From assembly GCA_030614245.1 (NCBI GenBank), contig JAUWKK010000198.1, positions 1-5,753 of the forward strand: a stretch of 5,753 nt of DNA. Reading direction: 5' to 3'. Source of the DNA: Planctomycetota bacterium. Its GTDB lineage: Bacteria; Planctomycetota; PUPC01; JABMSA01; JAUWKK01. The notes beneath the pieces were generated by a model. The model saw nothing but the letters and a program-made list of their open reading frames with translations, searched no databases and was not told where the DNA came from. The translations under genes and the position numbers were made by a program. Positions 1 to 4,581 of this stretch are shown piece after piece (within the stretch, counting starts at the first letter, position 1; the number at the start of each line of letters is the position of its first letter).

Positions 1-597
1 AGCGGCGGCCCCGTTATGGGAATCATACGCACGAAGAACGACTGGGGTGATGGGAAAGGCAAGCGAATATGCGCCGACGAGCGCGAGATGCGCGTCTACA
101 GCTTGAAGAACGGCAAGATGTATGATTTCCGCGTGAAGGTCAGCGCTCCCGACGGGCCGGTGACGTTCGGCGACACGAAAGAGGGAACGTTCGGCTTCCG
201 CACGGCGGCCACGATGAAGCCCGATGCCGGAAAGGGCGGAGTGGTGATAAACTCCAACGGCCAGAAGAATGGGAACGCCTGGGGCAAGAGGGCCTGCTGG
301 GTGGACATGCACGGCCCGGTCGATGGCGACACCGTGGGCATCGCAATGCTCGAACACCCGACCAGCTTCCGTGCCCCAACATACTGGCATGCGCGCACTT
401 ATGGCCTCGTAACGGCCAATCCGTTCGGGCTGCAGCACTTCACAGGCAAGAAGGGTAAAGGCTCGCACACAATAAAGAAGGGCGAGTCGATCACGTTCGT
501 CTTCCGCATCTGGCTGCACGAGGGCGACGCCGAGAAGGCCGGAGTGGCAGACGCGTGGAAACAGTATGCCGACCCGCCGAAGGTGGCTGTCAAGTAG
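1..597 (+). CDS. DUF6807 / PmoA-like family protein, C-terminal part (5' end outside window)
   Basis: The reading frame is open back to base 1 (first codons read S-G-G-P-V before a Met at 16), so this Met is probably internal and the gene starts upstream of the window. About 198 residues are visible, ending with TAG at 595-597. Counting from the Met at 16, conserved-looking blocks are IRTKNDW (4-10), VTFGDTKEGTFGFR (49-62), NAWGKRACWVDMHGPVDG (87-104), HPTSFRAPTYWHARTYGL (114-131), ANPFG (134-138) and RIWLHEGD (164-171). This pattern is what I know from the DUF6807 family, often labelled 'PmoA family' after a loose similarity. It is not particulate methane monooxygenase: there are no membrane segments here. 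Members are often found in planctomycetes and Bacteroidetes near sugar-active enzymes and oxidoreductases; the biochemical role is not established. Family members are usually about 280-400 residues, so roughly a third to a half is missing. It is convergent with the obg gene to the right. Confidence 0.82.
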   Translation, partial: SGGPVMGIIRTKNDWGDGKGKRICADEREMRVYSLKNGKMYDFRVKVSAPDGPVTFGDTKEGTFGFRTAATMKPDAGKGGVVINSNGQKNGNAWGKRACWVDMHGPVDGDTVGIAMLEHPTSFRAPTYWHARTYGLVTANPFGLQHFTGKKGKGSHTIKKGESITFVFRIWLHEGDAEKAGVADAWKQYADPPKVAVK

Positions 598-640
598 GTG
601 CAGGCAACCTGTGGCGAAGCGTGCAATGATGACTGACTAA

Positions 641-702
641 TGTGGAGCAGCCTTTCCAGGCTGCTGATTGATATAATTGGCAGGCTGAAAGCCTGCCCCA
701 CA
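641..702. repeat. Palindromic double-hairpin element, copy A
   Basis: The element is bounded by TGTGG (641-645) and its reverse complement CCACA (698-702). Inside are two hairpins: GCAGCCT (647-653) pairs with AGGCTGC (658-664) around a 4-nt loop, and GGCAGGCT (679-686) pairs with AGCCTGCC (690-697) around GAA. They are separated by an AT-rich spacer (665-678). A related copy in reverse orientation lies at 1141-1198. The shape, two adjacent imperfect palindromes within short terminal inverted repeats and no coding capacity, is that of a REP/BIME-like or MITE-like dispersed element. The family name and mover are unknown from this window. Confidence 0.8.
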
Positions 703-726
703 GAAGACCTCGCGCCGAGGCGCGTG
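698..726. repeat. 29-bp direct repeat with a CGCGCC/GGCGCG palindrome, copy 1
   Basis: It starts with the CCACA end of element A and continues AAGACCTCGCGCCG. It matches 1194-1222 at 27 of 29 positions, differing at 703 and 718. It contains a 6-bp inverted repeat CGCGCC (711-716) / GGCGCG (719-724) with a 2-nt centre. It sits at the right boundary of copy A in the same direct orientation as at copy B, although A and B themselves are inverted relative to each other. Confidence 0.8.
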
Positions 727-788
727 CGGAGCGAATGCTGTGGGTAAGGCTGACGTGACGGCTCCGGGCGCTCAGAGCAGGGGAACAC

Positions 789-923
789 GGCCAACAGGGG
801 GCGGTTGACCGTGCCACCCAGCGCCCCGAAAGGATGGTTGACCGTGCCATCCAGCGCCCGGAAAGGACGGTTGACCGTGCCACCCGGCGCCCCGAAAGGA
901 TGGTTGACCGTTGCACCCCATGC
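789..923. repeat. 33-bp tandem repeat array (3 full units plus a partial fourth)
   Basis: Units begin with GGTTGACC at 803, 836, 869 and 902, an exact 33-bp period. Units 1 and 3 differ at one position, units 1 and 2 at three, and units 2 and 3 at four. The fourth unit is partial, reads GGTTGACCGTTGCACCCC, and is followed by ATGC. The array is preceded at 789-802 by a flank (GGCCAACAGGGGGC) that recurs before the single unit at 967-1002. There are no unique spacers between units, so it is not a CRISPR array. In each minus-strand frame it would encode an 11-residue periodic peptide, which follows automatically from the period and is not evidence of coding. Confidence 0.9.
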
Positions 924-966
924 TGGGTAGACACGTGAAGCAGAGCTTGGACGTGGACGAGGCATG

Positions 967-1002
967 GGCCAACCGGGGGCGGTTGACCCATGCACCCGAT
1001 GC
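967..1002. repeat. Single-unit relative of the 33-bp array
   Basis: The left flank at 967-980 (GGCCAACCGGGGGC) matches 789-802 at 13 of 14 positions. The unit GGTTGACCCATGCACCC with following GATGC (981-1002) matches the last array unit and its right flank (902-923) at 19 of 22 positions. It therefore carries the same left and right borders as the array with only one unit in between. Confidence 0.75.
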
Positions 1003-1010
1003 AGGCTCAT

Positions 1011-1057
1011 AGCCCCGATAGGGGCGAAATAGAACAGCCCACGGCAACGCCGTGGGT
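1011..1057. repeat. REP-like two-hairpin unit 1
   Basis: GCCCC (1012-1016) pairs with GGGGC (1021-1025) around GATA, followed by GAAATAGAACA. A stronger hairpin follows: CCCACGGC (1038-1045) with GCCGTGGG (1049-1056) around AAC. I recognise the general form GCCCC-GGGGCGAAATA-CCCACGG as one that recurs between genes in planctomycete and other environmental genomes. That is recollection and I cannot confirm the family here. Confidence 0.75.
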
Positions 1058-1077
1058 ACAGAGCGAGAAATTCCCCT

Positions 1078-1110
1078 AGCCCTGAAAGGGCGAAATAAGA
1101 CAACCCACGG
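1078..1110. repeat. REP-like unit 2, truncated
   Basis: A second copy of the unit at 1011: GCCCT (1079-1083) pairs with AGGGC (1087-1091) around GAA, followed by GAAATAAGACAACCCACGG. The first hairpin keeps its pairing although its bases changed (C-G in unit 1 became T-A here), which is a compensatory change. The second hairpin has only its left arm: after CCCACGG the sequence switches at about 1111 to CCTGCCCCTGCC and the expected GCCGTGGG is absent. It directly abuts the palindromic element B. Confidence 0.7.
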
Positions 1111-1126
1111 CCCTGCCCCTGCCCTC

Positions 1127-1198
1127 ATTAGGCAGGCAGACCTGCCAACTAATCAGCAGCCCTCCTGAGGCGGGCAGGCCTGGAAAGGCTGTTCCACA
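1127..1198. repeat. Palindromic element, copy B (inverted relative to copy A, with extra segment)
   Basis: Read on the minus strand from 1198, it begins TGTGGAACAGCCTTTCCAGG, matching 641-660 of copy A at 19 of 20 positions. A 19-nt segment absent from A follows (1160-1178, minus strand CCTGCCCGCCTCAGGAGGG). Then CTGCTGATTAGTTGGCAGG (1159 down to 1141) corresponds to 661-684 of A with a 5-nt deletion and one mismatch. Beyond that the right half diverges, but it still folds: GGCAGG (1131-1136) pairs with CCTGCC (1141-1146), extended by ATTA (1127-1130) / TAAT (1150-1153). The terminal CCACA expected at the far end is missing. Confidence 0.72.
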
Positions 1199-1222
1199 TA
1201 AGACCTCGCGCCGGGGCGCGTG
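1194..1222. repeat. 29-bp direct repeat with a CGCGCC/GGCGCG palindrome, copy 2
   Basis: Matches 698-726 at 27 of 29 positions. The inverted repeat is CGCGCC (1207-1212) / GGCGCG (1215-1220). It ends about 20 bp past the obg stop codon, so on the minus strand it is the first hairpin that an RNA polymerase leaving obg would transcribe. No T-tract follows, so any terminator or mRNA 3'-end role is inference only. Confidence 0.72.
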
Positions 1223-1241
1223 ATTCGCGCGTGCGCCGCCG

Positions 1242-2258
1242 CTACAATTCTGCTTCCAGGGCCTTGGCTTGCTGCATGAGCCGGTAAGCGCGCTCGAGGA
1301 GCGGCTGGATGTCCTGGCCGGTGAGGGCTGAGATGGGGAATAGCTCCGCGTCGGCCGGGAGGTTCTTGCGGAACTGTTCCAGGTTATCGGCGGCCCCGGG
1401 GAGGTCCATCTTGTTGGCGGCGATGAGATGCGGACGGCGGGTAAGTTCGGGGCTGTAGCTTTCGAGTTCGTTCTCGATTATTCGCCAGGCTTCGGCGGGC
1501 GACGGCCCCTCGACAGGCGCCATGTCGACGACGTGGACGATAACGCGGGTGCGTTCGATGTGCCTGAGGAATTCGTCGCCCATTCCGTGGCCTTCGTGAG
1601 AGCCTTCGATCAGGCCGGGGATGTCGGCTGCGACGAGTCGTCGGTAGCCCGGCAGTTGAACGATGCCGAGATGCGGTTCGAGGGTTGTGAAGGGGTATTC
1701 GGCGATTTTCGGCCTTGCGGCGGTTGTGCGGCTGAGTAACGTCGATTTGCCGGCATTCGGCAGCCCCGCGAGGCCGACATCGGCGATGAGCTTGAGTTCG
1801 AGTTTCAGCGTGCGTTCCTGGCCGGGCCGGCCCTCTTCGCACTCGCGCGGAGCCTGGTTGGTGGACGACTTGAACGCCGTGTTGCCGCGCCCGCCCTTGC
1901 CGCCGGCTGCGACGGTAATCTTCATTTCCGGTTCATTCAGGTCGCGCAACTGGAGGCCGGTATCGCCGTCGGTGATGACCGTTCCTACGGGGACCGGGAT
2001 GAGGAGATCGTCTCCGTTCGGTCCGTGGCGGTTGCCGCCTTGTCCGGGCAGGCCGTTCTTTGCTTTATAGTGGCGGCGATACCTGAAGTCTAGCAGCGTT
2101 TCGACGGAGCCGTCGGCGTGAATGATTACGGAGCCGCCGTGCCCGCCGTCGCCGCCGTCAGGCCCCCCTTTGGGGACGTATTTCTCGCGACGGAAGCTGA
2201 TACAGCCGTTCCCGCCGTTGCCGGCTTTCACGTGGATGGTTGCACGGTCTATGAACAT
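1242..2258 (-). CDS. obg: GTPase Obg/CgtA, ribosome assembly
   Basis: A 338-residue Obg-family GTPase that binds the 50S subunit and acts in its late maturation and in stress signalling. The glycine-rich Obg fold occupies residues 1 to about 158 (MFIDRATIHVKAGNGGNG; GGPDGGDGGHGG at 31-42; PGQGGNRHGPNGDD at 71-84). The G domain follows: G1 GLPNAGKST 165-173, G2 TT 191-192, G3 DIPG 212-215, G4 NKMD 282-285 and G5 SAL 310-312. All five nucleotide-binding motifs are intact. The protein stops about 25 residues after G5, so it lacks the C-terminal OCT domain found in Gram-positive Obg and any acidic tail as in E. coli. This is a normal minimal form. The ATG at 2258 gives the standard MFIDxA start; the ribosome-binding site is weak (GAG just upstream). 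It is the last gene of the minus-strand cluster, 84 bp after rpmA, and ends with TAG. Confidence 0.97.
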   Translation of the reverse strand: MFIDRATIHVKAGNGGNGCISFRREKYVPKGGPDGGDGGHGGSVIIHADGSVETLLDFRYRRHYKAKNGLPGQGGNRHGPNGDDLLIPVPVGTVITDGDTGLQLRDLNEPEMKITVAAGGKGGRGNTAFKSSTNQAPRECEEGRPGQERTLKLELKLIADVGLAGLPNAGKSTLLSRTTAARPKIAEYPFTTLEPHLGIVQLPGYRRLVAADIPGLIEGSHEGHGMGDEFLRHIERTRVIVHVVDMAPVEGPSPAEAWRIIENELESYSPELTRRPHLIAANKMDLPGAADNLEQFRKNLPADAELFPISALTGQDIQPLLERAYRLMQQAKALEAEL

Positions 2259-2288
2259 ATCTCAGGCCGGATCAGGTGTTTGTGGAAG

Positions 2289-2321
2289 CAGGCCACGCGC
2301 ACGTCGAATACGCGTGGCCTG
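2289..2321 (-). promoter_or_regulatory. Strong hairpin between rpmA and obg
   Basis: CAGGCCACGCG (2289-2299) is perfectly complementary to CGCGTGGCCTG (2311-2321), an 11-bp stem with an 11-nt loop, in the 84-bp gap after the rpmA stop. On the transcribed (minus) strand it is followed by TGCTTCCACA and not by a T-run, so it is not a textbook terminator. It could be a partial terminator or attenuator, an RNA processing or 3'-end stabilising structure that sets rpmA above obg, or simply a stable spacer. The pairing is seen; the function is inferred. Confidence 0.55.
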
Positions 2322-2342
2322 GAAACGCTGATGCGGGTGGTA

Positions 2343-2588
2343 TCAGCCTTCGGCGATGACGTTCACTCTACGCCCGGAACCGAACTTCACGCGTCCGTCT
2401 GTCAGTGCGAAGAGGGTGTCGTCTCTGGCACGCTTGACGTTCACTCCGGGGTGGAATTTCGTGCCGCACTGGCGTACTATGATGCCGCCGGCCTTGACGG
2501 CCTGGCCGGCATAGAGCTTGACTCCACGGTGCTGGGCGTTGCTGTCGCGCCCGTTGCGCACGGAGCCTTGTCCCTTCTTATGGGCCAT
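2343..2588 (-). CDS. rpmA: 50S ribosomal protein L27 (bL27)
   Basis: An 81-residue protein starting MAHKKGQGSVRNGRDS, with GVKLYAGQAVKAGGIIVRQCGTKFHPG in the centre and a basic C-terminal half. This is the full L27 fold at the usual length of about 85 residues. The N-terminal AHKK tail is the part that reaches toward the peptidyl-transferase centre in ribosome structures. It begins directly at that tail, without the cleavable extension of Firmicutes L27, and accordingly no prp protease gene lies between rplU and rpmA. Small departures from the common consensus are GQGS in place of GGGS and a Cys in VRQCGTKF. The ATG at 2588 has a good Shine-Dalgarno. It lies 83 bp downstream of rplU and 84 bp upstream of obg. 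Confidence 0.97.
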   Translation of the reverse strand: MAHKKGQGSVRNGRDSNAQHRGVKLYAGQAVKAGGIIVRQCGTKFHPGVNVKRARDDTLFALTDGRVKFGSGRRVNVIAEG

Positions 2589-2595
2589 CTCGCAA

Positions 2596-2601
2596 TCTCC
2601 T
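2596..2601 (-). promoter_or_regulatory. rpmA ribosome-binding site
   Basis: AGGAGA on the minus strand, with 8 nt between AGGAG and the ATG at 2588, supports this start. Just upstream (plus coordinates 2610-2622) a small GC hairpin, CCCCG/CGGGG around CTG, ends about 8 bp before the site. It does not cover it. Confidence 0.75.
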
Positions 2602-2671
2602 GTATCTTTCCCCGCTGCGGGGGATTCTGCGTCACACGTCTGATTTCACTAACATTACATCAGCCGCACGG

Positions 2672-2989
2672 TCAATCGGAGCTGATGCGGTCAATGCGTA
2701 CCTGCTTGTAGTTCTGCCGATGTCCGTGTCGGGTTCTGACGCCTTTCCGCCGTTTGAAGCGGATGGCGATGGTCTTCGGGCCTTTGACGGACTTGCGCAC
2801 GGTGCCGATGACGGAGACGTCGTCGAGCGACGGCTTGCCGACTCGAACGTCGCCTTCCTCGTCGCTGTAGAGGATGACCTTGTCGAAGGTGACCGTTTCG
2901 CCGACATCGAGCGTGTCGGTGTCGATGTCGACGAGGTCGCCCTCACGCACCTTGTGCTGATGCCCGCCGAGGGTTACGATTGCGTACAT
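2672..2989 (-). CDS. rplU: 50S ribosomal protein L21 (bL21)
   Basis: A 105-residue protein beginning MYAIVTLGGHQHKVREGD, the standard L21 start (consensus YAIIxTGGKQYKV). It carries the family signature near the C-terminus, FKRRKGVRTRHGHRQNY, followed by VRIDRI. L21 binds 23S rRNA in the large subunit. An upstream in-frame Met at 3058 would add 23 basic residues, but the conserved start, the normal length and a good AAGGAAG site 7 nt before the ATG at 2989 all point to 2989. This places the first 47 nt inside the 3' end of rng in another frame, so translation of rplU is probably influenced by ribosomes finishing rng. TGA stop at 2672-2674; rpmA follows after 83 bp. Confidence 0.96.
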   Translation of the reverse strand: MYAIVTLGGHQHKVREGDLVDIDTDTLDVGETVTFDKVILYSDEEGDVRVGKPSLDDVSVIGTVRKSVKGPKTIAIRFKRRKGVRTRHGHRQNYKQVRIDRISSD

Positions 2990-4529
2990 TGGTTTTCTTC
3001 CTTGTCTCCTTTTTCCTTGTCGCCTCTTTCCTGGCCGGCTTCTCCACTTTGAAGTCAACCGATCCCACGTTGAACTCGCCGTTTGCCGTCACGTTGACCG
3101 ACTTTGCGTATTCGTTCTCGATCTTGGTGAGCTGTTGGCGTTTGTTGTTGAGGATGAACGCGGCGACGCTCGGGTTGACGACGACCTCGACGGTGGCGAC
3201 GGAGGCCTTGTTGAGTCTCATTCTGAGCTCGCGCATGATGTAGAGCGCCATTCCCTCGACGCTCCTGACCATTCCACTTCCTTTACAGGTGGGGCAGACT
3301 TCACGTCCCGCGAAAGAGATGCCGGGCCTGACGCGCTGCCTTGTCATTTCGATGCCGCCGAAGCGCGAGATACGCAGCATCTTAGACCGGGCGCGGTCGC
3401 GACGCATCGCGTCCGCAAGCTCACGTTCGACCTGTCGCCGGTGCTTTTCCAGCTTCATGTCGATGAAATCGATGGCAACAATACCGCCCTTGTCGCGCAG
3501 CCTGAGTTGGCGTGCAACTTCGGGCGCGGCTAGCATGTTGGTGCGAAAGGCCGTACGCTCGGGGTCCTTCTCCCCGGTGAACTTGCCGGAGTTGACGTCG
3601 ACGACGACCATCGCTTCGGTCTGCTCGATGATGATCGAGCCGCCGTTGGGCAGATTAACCTTCCGCTCGGTGATGCCGTCGATCTGGTCTTCAATGCCGT
3701 ATTTGTGGAAGAGGGGCGTAGCTCCGGTGTAGAGCTTGACTTTTCGGCGAGATGCTGGCGAGACGATGCGGAGGTATTCCTTGGCGCGCTTGAGGGCTTC
3801 CTCTGAGTCGACTATGAGTTCGTCCGTGTCGGAAGTGAACAGGTCGCGCACGGACCGGATGACGAGGTCGCTCTCTGCGTATAGGAGCGCCGGCCCTGAG
3901 TCCTTCCTGGCCTGGTTCTCGATAGCCTGCCAGATGCGCATTACGTGCCGCATGTCGCGGGCGAGGTCGCGCTTCGTGCGGCCGGCGCCGGCGGTTCTGA
4001 CGATAAAGCCCATGTCCTCGGGCAGGTCCAGGTCGTTGAGCATCGTCTTGAGCTTCTGGCGGATTTCGTCGTCCTCGATTTTTCGTGAGACGCCGTGGTG
4101 GACGACGCCTGGCATGAGGACGAGGTAGCGCCCGGGGATGCTCAGGTAGGTGGTGACCGACGGCCCCTTCGAGCCTATGCTCTCCTTGGAGACCTGGACG
4201 AGCAGTTCCTGCCCGCGGCGGACGAGCTTTGTGATGGGCATGTCATCGCGTCTGCGGTTCTTCATCGGGTCGGTCTTGGGCAGCACGTTGCCGTAAAGGC
4301 CGGGCATTATGTCGCTGGCGTGGAGGAATCCGTTCTTGCCCAGCCCCAGCTCGACGAATGCGGCCTGGATGCTCTGCTCGATGTTGAGCACTGTCGCCTT
4401 ATAAATGTCGCCCGCGTGCCGGCGTTCGGATGCCAGCTCGACGTACAGCTCCTCGAGCACGTCATCTTCGAGGATAGCCACTCGGGCCTCCTCGGGATCG
4501 GCTACGTTTATCAGCATTTGTTTGTGCAT
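2943..4529 (-). CDS. rng: Ribonuclease E/G family endoribonuclease (RNase G-like)
   Basis: A 528-residue RNase E/G catalytic protein that cleaves single-stranded, AU-rich RNA and matures 16S/5S rRNA and mRNAs. Order: N-terminal RNase-H-like strand region, S1 RNA-binding domain at about 36-128 (YKATVLNIEQSIQAAFVELG), the 5'-monophosphate sensor segment with VRTAG at 177-181 (R178, T179), then the DNase-I-like catalytic core. The metal-binding aspartates are D311 (VVDVNSGKF) and D354 (AIDFIDM). Their 43-residue spacing equals that of D303 and D346 in E. coli RNase E. The zinc-link CPTCKG is at 412-417, again at the E. coli offset. There is no long scaffold domain, so RNase G is the better name. 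The C-terminus (about 497-528) is rich in Lys/Arg and overlaps rplU by 47 nt. ATG at 4529 with GAGAG 8 nt upstream; 52 bp after the DUF2344 gene. Confidence 0.96.
   Translation of the reverse strand: MHKQMLINVADPEEARVAILEDDVLEELYVELASERRHAGDIYKATVLNIEQSIQAAFVELGLGKNGFLHASDIMPGLYGNVLPKTDPMKNRRRDDMPITKLVRRGQELLVQVSKESIGSKGPSVTTYLSIPGRYLVLMPGVVHHGVSRKIEDDEIRQKLKTMLNDLDLPEDMGFIVRTAGAGRTKRDLARDMRHVMRIWQAIENQARKDSGPALLYAESDLVIRSVRDLFTSDTDELIVDSEEALKRAKEYLRIVSPASRRKVKLYTGATPLFHKYGIEDQIDGITERKVNLPNGGSIIIEQTEAMVVVDVNSGKFTGEKDPERTAFRTNMLAAPEVARQLRLRDKGGIVAIDFIDMKLEKHRRQVERELADAMRRDRARSKMLRISRFGGIEMTRQRVRPGISFAGREVCPTCKGSGMVRSVEGMALYIMRELRMRLNKASVATVEVVVNPSVAAFILNNKRQQLTKIENEYAKSVNVTANGEFNVGSVDFKVEKPARKEATRKKETRKKTNVRNRNPRRASAQGA
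2997..3003 (-). promoter_or_regulatory. rplU ribosome-binding site, embedded in the rng coding sequence
   Basis: AAGGAAG on the minus strand, 7 nt before the ATG at 2989. It is part of an A/G-rich stretch (2994-3023) formed by a 15-bp near-duplication that encodes A-T-R-K-K then E-T-R-K-K at the end of RNase G. The stretch thus carries several possible Shine-Dalgarno cores (AAGGAA, AAGGAG, AAGGAAG). The site decides the start of L21. Confidence 0.7.
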
Positions 4530-4537
4530 AATGTATT

Positions 4538-4557
4538 CTCTCGGCCTGAAACAGGCC
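4538..4557 (-). promoter_or_regulatory. rng leader: ribosome-binding site abutting a small hairpin
   Basis: GAGAG (4538-4542 on the minus strand) lies 8 nt before the rng ATG. Immediately upstream is a 6-bp stem, GGCCTG (4543-4548) with CAGGCC (4552-4557), around a 3-nt loop. The stem touches but does not cover the site. RNase E of E. coli regulates its own message through leader hairpins. Whether this small one does anything similar is speculation. Confidence 0.4.
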
Positions 4558-4581
4558 TTATACTGAACAGCCGCGGCCGGA

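Larger units (their letters stand above)
598..1241. other. Convergent intergenic region filled with short repeats; no gene seen
   Basis: This gap lies between the stop of the DUF6807 gene on the plus strand and the stop of obg on the minus strand, so both genes transcribe into it. No frame here has a recognisable protein. The long minus-strand open frames across it exist because the 33-bp array is a multiple of three and carries no stop codon, and they run on antisense into the DUF6807 gene. The content is inverted and direct repeats, listed separately. No hairpin is followed by a run of T on either strand, so I cannot call a classical intrinsic terminator. Bases 598-640, 727-788, 924-966 and 1223-1241 show nothing I can name. 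Confidence 0.75.

Noticed and set aside
1..597. Particulate methane monooxygenase subunit A
   Set aside because: The 'PmoA family' label on DUF6807 proteins is a naming carry-over. This protein is soluble-looking, lacks transmembrane segments and has no copper-site features of true PmoA.
803..919. Possible CRISPR array
   Set aside because: The units are contiguous with a 33-bp period and no unique spacers; variation is scattered substitutions. No cas-like gene is present.
803..1002. Possible iteron-type replication origin or oriC boxes
   Set aside because: Repeats are regular, but there is no dnaA or rep gene, no AT-rich unwinding region and no DnaA-box consensus nearby. The region lies between housekeeping genes.
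399..1103. Long minus-strand open frame (234 codons) with an 11-residue periodic GTVNHPFGALG-like sequence, and parallel frames at 590-991 and 772-1128
   Set aside because: The periodicity follows from the 33-bp DNA repeat, which keeps all three minus-strand frames open. The frame also runs antisense through the conserved end of the DUF6807 gene and through hairpin repeats, and no frame resembles a known protein.
1207..1220. CGCGCC/GGCGCG hairpin as an intrinsic terminator for obg
   Set aside because: The stem is only 6 bp and the minus strand after it reads AGGTCTTATG with no T-run. It is also part of a dispersed repeat, so it is described as a repeat.
2118..2711. Plus-strand open frame of 197 codons opposite obg and rpmA
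   Set aside because: Antisense to two strongly conserved genes. The protein shows no family features, and open antisense frames are expected in GC-rich genes.
2672..3058. L21 starting at 3058 with a 23-residue basic extension
   Set aside because: The conserved L21 start MYAIV, the normal length and a well-placed Shine-Dalgarno favour 2989. The extra residues come from the basic tail region of rng read in another frame.
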